This document shows positions 13,583 to 20,884 of a stretch of 22,188 bases of DNA, one piece after another. The stretch covers positions 1 to 22,188 of IMG/VR virus record IMGVR_UViG_3300040807_001282. One strand, written 5' to 3'. A model generated the notes under the pieces. That model was not told where the DNA came from. It made no database searches and saw only the letters and a program-made list of their open reading frames with translations. Made by a program: the position numbers and the translations under genes. This DNA comes from a virus. Every line of letters begins with the position of its first letter. Position 1 is the first letter of the stretch.

Positions 13583-14626
13583 ATGGCACAAACGCTACAA
13601 CATAGAAGAGGAACCACTGCCCAGATAGCTCCACAAACTGGAACTATTGGTGAGATTCTTATTGATACAACAAAAAATACTGTAGTTGTAATGGACGGCT
13701 CTACTATTGGTGGTACTCCACTTGCAAAAGAGTCTGATATTCCTACTGCAGTTTCTCAACTAACAAATGATTCTGGTTACTTTACAATCGGTTATTGGAA
13801 TACGGTTAAATTTAGTAAAGATTATAATGATCTTACTAATAAGCCAACATTATTTAGTGGTGCATACGCAGATCTAACTGGCAAACCAACATTATTTAGT
13901 GGCGCATATGCAGATCTAACAGGTAAGCCTACAACTGTTTCATCTTTTACAAATGATTCTGGTTATTTAACAACAGTATCATTTGCTGATTTAACAGGAA
14001 AACCAACAACAATTTCTGGATACGGTATTACTGACGCATTCGATGGACAATATTCATCGTTAACCGGCTCTCCAACCATTCCAGCTGATGTTGCCGATTT
14101 AACAGATAATACAAATCTATTAGATCATTTTAGTGGTGCATACGGCGATCTAACTGGTGCACCCACAATTCCAGCTGATGTTGCAGATTTAACAGACACA
14201 ACAAATTTATTAACTCAAAACATTTTTGATCAGAGTTTGAATAGTGCTAATAACGTAGTATTTGCAAACGTTGATACAAATTATGTTTATGGTAATGGTC
14301 TTGGTTTAGAAATTTCAGGTGGTAGAAATACTTCTGGGGCAGGTGGTACACTTACTATTGTGGGTGGTACTTCCACTGGCGCAAAAGGTGGAGATCTCGT
14401 AATTGACGCAGGGCCAGGAGCAGGCGGTAATATTGGAGATATTTTATTTGGATCTGCATATCCTACAGATATATACATTGGCACTACAGGTGGCACAACA
14501 GACCTCGCTGGAACTATAAATGTTTCTGGCACTTTAACAGGTTATATTAGTATTGCTACATTACAAAGTGTAGCTGCTTCTGCAAACACATATGCTGAAT
14601 TTGCTGCTGCTATTGCTGCATTATAA
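13583..14626 (+). CDS. Tail-fibre-like repeat protein
   Basis: 347-residue fibre-like protein. It begins with LQHRRGTTAQIA followed by GEILIDTTKNTVVVMDGS, the small N-terminal attachment fold common to phage fibres and Mtd-like proteins. The middle (about 75-210) is made of collagen-free fibre repeats: YxDLTGKPT occurs several times, NDSGYFT/NDSGYLT twice, and a 17-residue PTIPADVADLTD unit twice. The C-terminal part is Gly/Thr-rich (SGGRNTSGAGGTLTIVGGTSTG), probably beta-helical, and ends with an AAASAN...AAIAAL helix. Such proteins form trimeric fibres or head whiskers and often bind hosts. AGGA lies ten bases before the ATG. In T4 no gene lies between 15 and 16, so this is an insertion in the block. 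Confidence 0.78.
   Translation: MAQTLQHRRGTTAQIAPQTGTIGEILIDTTKNTVVVMDGSTIGGTPLAKESDIPTAVSQLTNDSGYFTIGYWNTVKFSKDYNDLTNKPTLFSGAYADLTGKPTLFSGAYADLTGKPTTVSSFTNDSGYLTTVSFADLTGKPTTISGYGITDAFDGQYSSLTGSPTIPADVADLTDNTNLLDHFSGAYGDLTGAPTIPADVADLTDTTNLLTQNIFDQSLNSANNVVFANVDTNYVYGNGLGLEISGGRNTSGAGGTLTIVGGTSTGAKGGDLVIDAGPGAGGNIGDILFGSAYPTDIYIGTTGGTTDLAGTINVSGTLTGYISIATLQSVAASANTYAEFAAAIAAL
13847..13930 (+). repeat. Two tandem 42-base repeats in the fibre gene
   Basis: Two adjacent 42-base units encode the same 14 residues (TLFSGAYADLTGKP) and differ mainly at third codon positions. This indicates an in-frame duplication, old enough for silent change but held constant at protein level, or recent exchange between units. 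Confidence 0.85.
14072..14212 (+). repeat. Paired 51-base repeats in the fibre gene
   Basis: Two 17-codon units (14072-14122 and 14162-14212) encode PTIPADVADLTD followed by N/T-TNLL. They are separated by a DHFSGAYGDLTGA linker that belongs to the other repeat type, so the two repeat families are interleaved. Confidence 0.8.
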
Positions 14627-14636
14627 AGGTGATTAA

Positions 14637-15077
14637 ATGGATGATGATAAGATTTCATCTGCTCTCGGTATTAGGCCGTTAGCAGAAATTAGTGAAGAGG
14701 AAAAAAATCTACCGGCCGAAACAGTAGATGTTACACCTCTCCCTTCTGTTATGTCTGAAGATGATGATGAAAATATTCAAGACTTAGAAACGGTTCGTCA
14801 AAATATTCAAGGAATTATTGAAACTGGTAATGATGCAATGCGCGAAATGTTAGAGATTGCAAAACAATCTGAACAACCAAGGGCATTTGAAGTTGTTTCT
14901 ACTTTAATGAAAACAATGCTAGATGCCAATAAAGATTTTGCTGATGTTTCAACTAAAAAGAAATTCGCTAAAGAAGAAATTAATGCTCCTAAGCAAGCTG
15001 CTCAAGTAACAAATAACAATTTGATAGTCTCAACTGCTGACTTATTGAAAATGATTAAAGGTAACAACGATGGGTGA
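14637..15077 (+). CDS. 16: Terminase small subunit gp16
   Basis: 146-residue homologue of T4 gp16 (164 residues), the small terminase that forms rings, recognises viral DNA and regulates the packaging motor. The assignment rests on position directly before gp17, size, and a central helical region (DLETVRQNIQGIIETGNDAMREML then LEIAKQ and AFEVVSTLMKTMLDANKDFADV) that matches the oligomerising core of the family. The first 50 residues are acidic and probably flexible; the C terminus has a short STADLLKMIKG helix. AAAGG at 14625-14629 gives seven bases to the ATG. It overlaps gp17 by eight bases. Confidence 0.88.
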   Translation: MDDDKISSALGIRPLAEISEEEKNLPAETVDVTPLPSVMSEDDDENIQDLETVRQNIQGIIETGNDAMREMLEIAKQSEQPRAFEVVSTLMKTMLDANKDFADVSTKKKFAKEEINAPKQAAQVTNNNLIVSTADLLKMIKGNNDG

Positions 15078-16656
15078 TGGATACTTAGGTAATTCGCATC
15101 TTAAAAAAGTAGATCAGGAAATCGAATGGACTCCTGAGCTATTAAAAGAGTATATGCGTTGTGCTGAAGATCCTATTTACTTTGCCAAAACATATATCAA
15201 AATCGTTCACGTTGATAAAGGTCTAGTACCTTTTGATATGTACGATTATCAAAAAGAAATTTGTGATAAAATCTTTAATAATCGCCGAGTTGCAGTTTTA
15301 ACTGCTCGTCAGTCTGGTAAGACAACAACTGCGGTTGCTGTTATTCTTCATTACATATTGTTTAATGAATTTAAGACTGTAGCCATCCTTGCAAATAAAG
15401 GAGATGCCTCCAGAGAGGTTCTTGCCAGAATTAAATTAGCATATGAAGCATTGCCGAAGTGGCTGCAGCAGGGCATAGAAGAGTGGAATAAGGGTAATAT
15501 TGCATTAGAAAATGGTTGCCAAGTATTGGCTGGTACTACATCTTCATCAGCAATTCGTGGTAAATCTGTAAACTTTCTATATCTGGATGAGGTGGCATTC
15601 ATCGAGGGATACGACGAATTCTTCGCTTCAGTGTACCCAACCATTTCTTCTGGTGAATCCACGAAGCTTCTGATGACCTCTACGCCTAACGGATTAAACC
15701 ATTTTTGGAAAACGTGTAAAGGTGCAGAAGAAGGAACTAACGGATACAAATTTGTTAGAGTTATGTGGTATGATGTACCAGGACGAGATGAAAAATGGCG
15801 CAAAGAAACTATTGAATCGCTTGATCATGATGAAGAAAAATTCAATCAAGAATATTGTTGTGAATTCCTTGGATCATCTGGTACACTAATTAGTGGTAAT
15901 AAACTAAAACAACTATATCCAGATAATCCTATTCAACAGGGTGAAGGTTTCTTACAATACGAAAAGCCTACTGGAAATCATCAATACGTTATTACTGCAG
16001 ATGTTGCAAGAGGTAAAGGATTAGACTTTTCTACTTTTACGGTATTTGATATTACTGAAATGCCATATAAACAAGTGGCGACATTTAGAGATAACTTTAT
16101 TGGCCCAATTGATTTTGCATCTGTATTATATAGAATTGGTAAATTATACAATACAGCTGGAATTCTTGTAGAACTTAACGATATTGGTGGACAAGTTGCA
16201 GATGTATTATTAATTGATTATGGATATGAAAATCTATTATATACTCAAAACTCAGGTAGAAGTGGTAAAGTACTATCTGGTGGTTTTGGTAAAAACGTGG
16301 AAAATGGAATAAGAACTACAAAACTTACAAAAGGTACTGGTTGCTCAATGCTAAAAATGCTAGTAGAGCAAAATCAGCTTTTAATAAGAGACTTTGAAAC
16401 GATACAAGAATTGAGTCGTTTTTCCAAGAAGAAAGAATCTTATGAAGCTGAATCTGGATTTCATGATGACCTTGTAATGAATCTTGTTATTTTTGCTTGG
16501 ATGACAGAACAGCAATACTTCAAAGATATGACAGACATAAATACATTAATTAAACTTCGAGAAAAAACTGATGAACAAATTGAAGAGGAACTTTTACCCT
16601 TCGGCTTTATTGATGATGGCGCGGAATATTATGAAGAAGATGGACTTGTGCTATAA
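15070..16656 (+). CDS. 17: Terminase large subunit gp17
   Basis: 528-residue packaging ATPase/nuclease, somewhat shorter than T4 gp17 (610). The ATPase domain has Walker A in ARQSGKTT (79-86, Lys84), Walker B in FLYLDEVAF with Asp173/Glu174, and a coupling motif MTSTPNG soon after. The C-terminal RNase-H-like nuclease carries three acidic positions: Asp311 (ITADVARG), Glu368 (LVELND) and Asp466/467 (HDDLVMNL), matching the T4 metal-binding set. It packs DNA into proheads through the portal and cuts concatemers. AAAGG eight bases before the ATG supports this start inside the end of gp16. The shorter length is mostly lost at the termini. Confidence 0.95.
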   Translation: MGDGYLGNSHLKKVDQEIEWTPELLKEYMRCAEDPIYFAKTYIKIVHVDKGLVPFDMYDYQKEICDKIFNNRRVAVLTARQSGKTTTAVAVILHYILFNEFKTVAILANKGDASREVLARIKLAYEALPKWLQQGIEEWNKGNIALENGCQVLAGTTSSSAIRGKSVNFLYLDEVAFIEGYDEFFASVYPTISSGESTKLLMTSTPNGLNHFWKTCKGAEEGTNGYKFVRVMWYDVPGRDEKWRKETIESLDHDEEKFNQEYCCEFLGSSGTLISGNKLKQLYPDNPIQQGEGFLQYEKPTGNHQYVITADVARGKGLDFSTFTVFDITEMPYKQVATFRDNFIGPIDFASVLYRIGKLYNTAGILVELNDIGGQVADVLLIDYGYENLLYTQNSGRSGKVLSGGFGKNVENGIRTTKLTKGTGCSMLKMLVEQNQLLIRDFETIQELSRFSKKKESYEAESGFHDDLVMNLVIFAWMTEQQYFKDMTDINTLIKLREKTDEQIEEELLPFGFIDDGAEYYEEDGLVL

Positions 16657-16661
16657 TCGCG

Positions 16662-16669
16662 CATAAATA
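16662..16669 (+). promoter_or_regulatory. Candidate late promoter (CATAAATA)
   Basis: CATAAATA six bases after the gp17 stop, the first of two late-type boxes ahead of the sheath gene. The stronger box at 16686 lies 24 bases further on; this one may be a secondary start or chance. Confidence 0.4.
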
Positions 16670-16685
16670 ACCAAATCAATTAATT

Positions 16686-16693
16686 TATAAATA
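16686..16693 (+). promoter_or_regulatory. T4-type late promoter (TATAAATA) for tail sheath
   Basis: Exact TATAAATA box 57 bases before the tail sheath start, in the 93-base gap after gp17. It sits in TATAAATAGAAACA, identical over 14 bases to the promoter at 5811. The sheath is one of the most abundant virion proteins, so a strong late promoter is expected here. Confidence 0.8.
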
Positions 16694-16729
16694 GAAACAG
16701 TGATATATAAATTAAAAAACGCGTTTCTA
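16692..16729 (+). repeat. Inverted repeat in the sheath leader
   Basis: TAGAAAC (16692-16698) and GTTTCTA (16723-16729) are perfect seven-base inverted arms with 24 bases between them. The left arm lies in the initial transcribed region of the late promoter, so a transcript starting here could fold into a 5' stem near the ribosome site. The long loop makes it weak. Confidence 0.35.
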
Positions 16730-16749
16730 ATTTAATAAAGGAGAAAAAC

Positions 16750-18687
16750 ATGGCTTTTTCCGTAAGTCCTTCGGTAATAGTTCGTGAAGTGGATGCAAGT
16801 CAAGCCGTACCAGCCGTTGCAACTCCACCTGCGGCTATGGCCGGAATTTTTAAATGGGGTCCAACTAATGACCCGATTTTAATCACATCTGAAAATGATC
16901 TAGTTGATCGCTTTGGCAAGCCAGACGGTGGAAACTATGAAACATTTTTCACTGCTGCAGATTATCTATCATATTCGAATGCTCTTTGGGTTGTTCGCGC
17001 AGATGATGGCTCTGCTACTGCTTCTGGTACAACTCTTGTCTACGATGCAAATAACGACCTAGTTGTTGGCGACAGTACTTATGGTGCATTTGATGCAAAG
17101 TATCCTGGCGCATTAGGTAATGCTGTTGAAGTTGCTTGGGTAACCGCGGGTTCATTCTCAAATGAACTTGCAACAGTAGGTCAAATCCCAGCAGATAAAG
17201 TATCTAACACATCAGTAAGTCAAACAATTGCATTTAACTCAAATGAAATGGGCTTTGAAGTTGCAAATACTGCGCAGCTTGCAACACAACCAAGTGTTGG
17301 TGATATTCTTGTTATCGGTAATAATAGTGTTGGATACCAAGAGTTAGAAGTTGCTTCATTTACAGAAACAGAAGTTGAAGAAACATTTGGTTCAGGCAAT
17401 ACTGCTGTAACTGCTACTATTGCTTATCAGTACGACTTGACATTTACATCAAGATATACTCTTGCAGAAACAGATCTTTCTAAGATTTCTGTAACAAGAA
17501 AATGGAGACATAGCTCTATCTTCAGTGGTGCACCATCTGAAAATCATTTGCATGTTGCTGTTATTGATAAAACAGGTGCTATTTCTGGTGCTGCAAATAC
17601 AGTACTTGAAAAATTTGAAAACCTTTCAACAACATCCGGTGCTGTTACAGCGCAGGGTGCAACAAACTATTGGGTAAATGTAATTGAAAACATGTCTTCA
17701 TGGGTTCAAGTTGCAAATACTGCAGTTGTTGGTACTGCTTCTACGGCTATGGCAAGATATGAGCAAATGGCAAATGGTACGGATGCTACTACAGAATCAG
17801 GTGCAACACTTAGCGCATTAGCATTTGCTTGGGATACATTGAAAAATAGCAATGAGCTTGATATTTCTTTTGTTCTACAGGGTAAAGCTGACGATGCAGG
17901 TGTAAGAGCAAACTATATTGTTTCTAATATCGTAGAAACAAGAAAAGATTGTGTTGCATTCCTATCACCATCTAAAGAAGCTGTTGTGGATGAAGTTAAA
18001 TCAAATGCTAAGATGGAAAATGCAATTGCTTATCGTAACAAAATTCAAAACTCTTCTTACTGGTTCATGGATTCCGGTTATAAGTATCGTTACGACAAGT
18101 ACAATGATATTTACCGCTGGACACCTCTAAATGGTGATATGGCAGGTCTTGCCTCAAGAGTAGATGCTTGGGAATCACCAGCTGGTTATAGAAAAGGTGT
18201 TATTAAAAATATCGTAAAGCTTGCGTTTAATCCAAGCAAACCACAAAGAGATCAACTATATTCTGCAGACATTAACCCAGTTATGTCTCAGGTTGGTCAT
18301 GGCATTGTTCTATTTGGCGATAAAACTGGCCTTGGACTTACAAGTGCGTTTGATCGTATCAATGTTCGCAGACTATTCATTGCAGTTGAAAAATCAATTG
18401 CAACTGCTGCGGAAAGCTTCCTATTTGAGTTTAATGACGAATTCACACAAACTCAATTTAGAAACATTGTTGATCCATTCTTACGTGATATTCAAGGGCG
18501 CCGTGGTATTATTGACTACAGAGTTGTGTCAGACTCTACTGTTAATACTCCTGAAATCATCGATCAAAACAAATTCCGTGCAAGCATCTTTATCAAGCCT
18601 GCTCGTTCTATTAACGTTATCGAACTTACATTCGTGGCTACAAGAACTGGTGTGGAATTTGACGAAATCGTTGGCCAGATCGCTTAA
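16750..18687 (+). CDS. 18: Tail sheath protein gp18
   Basis: 645-residue contractile tail sheath subunit, close to the T4 length of 659. The N terminus FSVSPSVIVREVDAS with AGIFKWGP and WVVRA is characteristic: it threads into the neighbouring subunit in the extended sheath. The C-terminal core is also diagnostic: NKIQNSSYWFMDSGYKY (start of block), a Trp-rich segment ending WESPAGYRKG, the block TGLGLTSAFDRINVRRLF, then FRNIVDPFLRDIQGRRGI and KPARSINVIELTFVAT. The middle (about 90-350) is the variable outer protrusion region. An AAAGGAGAAAAAC leader stands directly before the ATG. Two late promoter boxes precede it. Confidence 0.95.
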   Translation: MAFSVSPSVIVREVDASQAVPAVATPPAAMAGIFKWGPTNDPILITSENDLVDRFGKPDGGNYETFFTAADYLSYSNALWVVRADDGSATASGTTLVYDANNDLVVGDSTYGAFDAKYPGALGNAVEVAWVTAGSFSNELATVGQIPADKVSNTSVSQTIAFNSNEMGFEVANTAQLATQPSVGDILVIGNNSVGYQELEVASFTETEVEETFGSGNTAVTATIAYQYDLTFTSRYTLAETDLSKISVTRKWRHSSIFSGAPSENHLHVAVIDKTGAISGAANTVLEKFENLSTTSGAVTAQGATNYWVNVIENMSSWVQVANTAVVGTASTAMARYEQMANGTDATTESGATLSALAFAWDTLKNSNELDISFVLQGKADDAGVRANYIVSNIVETRKDCVAFLSPSKEAVVDEVKSNAKMENAIAYRNKIQNSSYWFMDSGYKYRYDKYNDIYRWTPLNGDMAGLASRVDAWESPAGYRKGVIKNIVKLAFNPSKPQRDQLYSADINPVMSQVGHGIVLFGDKTGLGLTSAFDRINVRRLFIAVEKSIATAAESFLFEFNDEFTQTQFRNIVDPFLRDIQGRRGIIDYRVVSDSTVNTPEIIDQNKFRASIFIKPARSINVIELTFVATRTGVEFDEIVGQIA

Positions 18688-18693
18688 TAAATA
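18686..18693 (+). promoter_or_regulatory. Candidate late promoter (AATAAATA)
   Basis: AATAAATA beginning inside the gp18 stop codon and 21 bases before the tail tube start. It fits NATAAATA; a short leader of this kind would support extra tail tube expression. Confidence 0.4.
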
Positions 18694-18714
18694 GTATAAA
18701 AAGGAGAAAGACAC

Positions 18715-19248
18715 ATGGCATTTAATATCAATCAGTTCAAATCAGAACTTGTTGGTGGCGGTGCACGTCCTACGCTCTTCCAATGTCAGATCACTAACCC
18801 AATTAACTCAGCTGCCGATATCAAGATTCCATTCATGGTAAGAGCAGCTGGGATTCCTGAATCAACAGTAGGTCAGTACACAGTACCTTACTTTGGTCGT
18901 CAGGTTAAATATGCTGGTGATAGAACATTTGCAGACTGGACTGTAACGGTTATCAACGACGAAGATTTTGCCATCCGCAACGCAATGGAAGAATGGTTGA
19001 ATTTTATCAACTCTCACGATTCCAACGCAAGAGGATTGCCACAGCAATACAAATCAACCGGTCAGATTACTCAATACAGTAAAGACGGTTCAATCCTTCG
19101 TACATACATTTTCGAAGGTATGTTCCCAATTTCTGTGGATGGTATTCAGCTTGATTGGTCTCAAACAGACTCAATCGAAGAGTTTAATATTACATTCCAA
19201 TATGATCTATGGAGAGTTGAAGGTTCTACTGGCATTCCAACTACCTAA
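18715..19248 (+). CDS. 19: Tail tube protein gp19
   Basis: 177-residue tail tube subunit, slightly longer than T4 gp19 (163). It builds the rigid inner tube through which DNA passes. Supporting features: FNINQFKSELVGGGARPTLFQC at the N terminus (opening residues typical), IPFMVRAAGIPESTVGQ, VPYFGRQVKYAGDRTFADWTVTV in which the GR...AGDRTF pattern is diagnostic, ALEEWLN-type helix (AMEEWLNFIN) and a C-terminal YIFEGMFPISVDGIQLDW run. AAGGAG precedes the ATG. Its place directly after the sheath gene is as in T4. Confidence 0.94.
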   Translation: MAFNINQFKSELVGGGARPTLFQCQITNPINSAADIKIPFMVRAAGIPESTVGQYTVPYFGRQVKYAGDRTFADWTVTVINDEDFAIRNAMEEWLNFINSHDSNARGLPQQYKSTGQITQYSKDGSILRTYIFEGMFPISVDGIQLDWSQTDSIEEFNITFQYDLWRVEGSTGIPTT

Positions 19249-19273
19249 TTTTTATAATATGAGGAAATGACAA

Positions 19274-20848
19274 GTGAAGATTTTTGGATTTGAAATCAAG
19301 AGAGAAGTAGACGAAGTAGAAAATGCTGTTTCGTTTACTTCACCTTCTAATGACGACGGTGCTATCACCGTTGAAAGCAGCGCTCTTGGTGGATTTTATA
19401 GTACCATCCTTGATATGGAAGGTACTGCTAAAACAGAATCAGAATTAATTACAAAATATCGCGGACTTGCGATGCAGCCAGAGATTGCGCAAGCGGTTGA
19501 TGAGATTGTAAATGAAGCAATTAATATTGATTCTGATGAAAACGTTGTGGAAATCGTTTTAGACGATACAGATCTTCCTGATAAAGTTAAAGAAAAGCTT
19601 ACAGAAGAGTTTGAAGAAATTCTTTCTCTTCTAGATTTTTCAAGTAGTGCTTATGATATTTTTAGTAAATTTTATATTGATGGTCGTATTAACTATCATA
19701 TTATTATCGACGACGAAAATATCAAAGAAGGCATTCAAGAATTAAGATACGTAGATCCTCGCAAACTTAAACTTATTCGTGAAATGGATAAGAAAAAGTT
19801 AGATCCGCATTCAGGTATCCCAGTTAAAAAAGTTAAGAACGAATACTATATGTATTCAGAAAATGGTTTTGGTGGCGATAAAGGTTCTCAACAGTCTGGC
19901 GCTACAGGATATAAGATTTCAAAAGACTCTATTGCAAGAGTTACTTCTGGTCTAATGAATGAAAACAATTCATTAGTTTTATCTTATTTGCACCCATCAA
20001 TTAAGCCTCTTAATCAATTAAGGATGCTAGAAGATGCTACAATCATTTATACTCTTACAAGAGCTCCTGAAAGACGAGTTTTCTACATTGATGTTGGTAA
20101 CTTACCTAAATCAAAAGCTGAACAATATCTAAGAGATATGATGGTTCGCCATAAAAATAAATTGCAATATAATTCATCAACTGGCGAAATCACCGATGGT
20201 CGCAAAATGATGACAATGACCGAAGATTTTTGGTTCCCTCGTCGTGGTGGTGAAAGAACTACAGAAGTTGATACGATGGCTGGCGGTAATGCAGCTGGTC
20301 TTACTGATGATACAAACCTCCAGTATTTTCAACGTAAACTATTTAAAGCCCTTAAAGTTCCTTTATCTCGTTTAGAGCCAGAAACAATGTATTCATTTGG
20401 CCGTGTTTCTGAAATTACACGAGATGAATTAAAATTTGGTAAGTTTATTCGCCGCCTAAGATCTCGCTTTAGTGTTATATTTACACAGTTTATGGAAAGA
20501 CAGCTTGTTCTTAAAGGTATTATGACACCTGAAGAATTCGCCGAAATTAAAAATGATATTAGATACGACTTTATTGTCGATAACTATTTTGAAGAACTAA
20601 AAGAAGGCGAAATCCTTAAGGAAAGACTTACAACTCTTCGCGAAGTTGAAGAGCACATTGGTACATATTATTCTCGTGATTGGGTTCGTAAAAACGTTTT
20701 ACGGATGTCTGAAGAAGATATTAAAGAACAGTTAAAGCAAATTGAAAAAGAAGCAGAGGAAGAGCCTCAAGAAGAGCCAGAAGCGCCAGAAGCGCCCGAA
20801 CAAGAGCCACCTCAGCAGCAAGATTCAGCAAATAACATAAATGGATAA
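19274..20848 (+). CDS. 20: Portal protein gp20
   Basis: 524-residue homologue of the T4 portal gp20, also 524 residues. The portal dodecamer sits at one capsid vertex, nucleates prohead assembly and is the channel for packaging and ejection. Diagnostic runs: KYRGLAMQPEIAQAVDEIVNEAI, YVDPRKLKLIREM, the APERRVFYIDVGNLPKSKAEQYLRDMM block (first and last parts typical), EDFWFPRR, GGNAAGLTDDTNLQYFQRKLFKALKVP and SRLEPE. Start is GTG at 19274 with GAGGAAA nine bases upstream. The last about 30 residues are a Glu/Pro-rich disordered tail (EEPQEEPEAPEAPEQEPP) that the structured core does not need. Confidence 0.95.
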   Translation: MKIFGFEIKREVDEVENAVSFTSPSNDDGAITVESSALGGFYSTILDMEGTAKTESELITKYRGLAMQPEIAQAVDEIVNEAINIDSDENVVEIVLDDTDLPDKVKEKLTEEFEEILSLLDFSSSAYDIFSKFYIDGRINYHIIIDDENIKEGIQELRYVDPRKLKLIREMDKKKLDPHSGIPVKKVKNEYYMYSENGFGGDKGSQQSGATGYKISKDSIARVTSGLMNENNSLVLSYLHPSIKPLNQLRMLEDATIIYTLTRAPERRVFYIDVGNLPKSKAEQYLRDMMVRHKNKLQYNSSTGEITDGRKMMTMTEDFWFPRRGGERTTEVDTMAGGNAAGLTDDTNLQYFQRKLFKALKVPLSRLEPETMYSFGRVSEITRDELKFGKFIRRLRSRFSVIFTQFMERQLVLKGIMTPEEFAEIKNDIRYDFIVDNYFEELKEGEILKERLTTLREVEEHIGTYYSRDWVRKNVLRMSEEDIKEQLKQIEKEAEEEPQEEPEAPEAPEQEPPQQQDSANNING

Positions 20849-20851
20849 ATA
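20844..20851 (+). promoter_or_regulatory. Candidate late promoter (GATAAATA)
   Basis: GATAAATA overlapping the portal stop codon and 33 bases before the next start. It fits the NATAAATA late pattern and would serve the prohead genes that normally follow the portal. Confidence 0.45.
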
Positions 20852-20884
20852 TATTCAAATTAAATTTAAAGCCAGGAGATTCAA

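Noticed and set aside
13847-14212. Short repeats that could suggest a CRISPR array
   Set aside because: They are in frame, encode repeated fibre residues, vary at third codon positions and have no unique spacers of even length.
14287-14532. Proline-rich open frame on the minus strand
   Set aside because: It is the reverse reading of the Gly/Thr-rich part of the fibre-like gene; Gly-rich coding gives Pro-rich antisense frames.
15351-15803. 150-codon open frame on the minus strand
   Set aside because: It is antisense to the gp17 ATPase domain, whose Walker motifs are clear; no other minus-strand gene is credible in the window.
18221-18694. 157-codon open frame in another frame of the sheath gene
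   Set aside because: It lies inside the strongly conserved C-terminal part of gp18 and has the Leu/Gln-rich composition of an out-of-frame reading.
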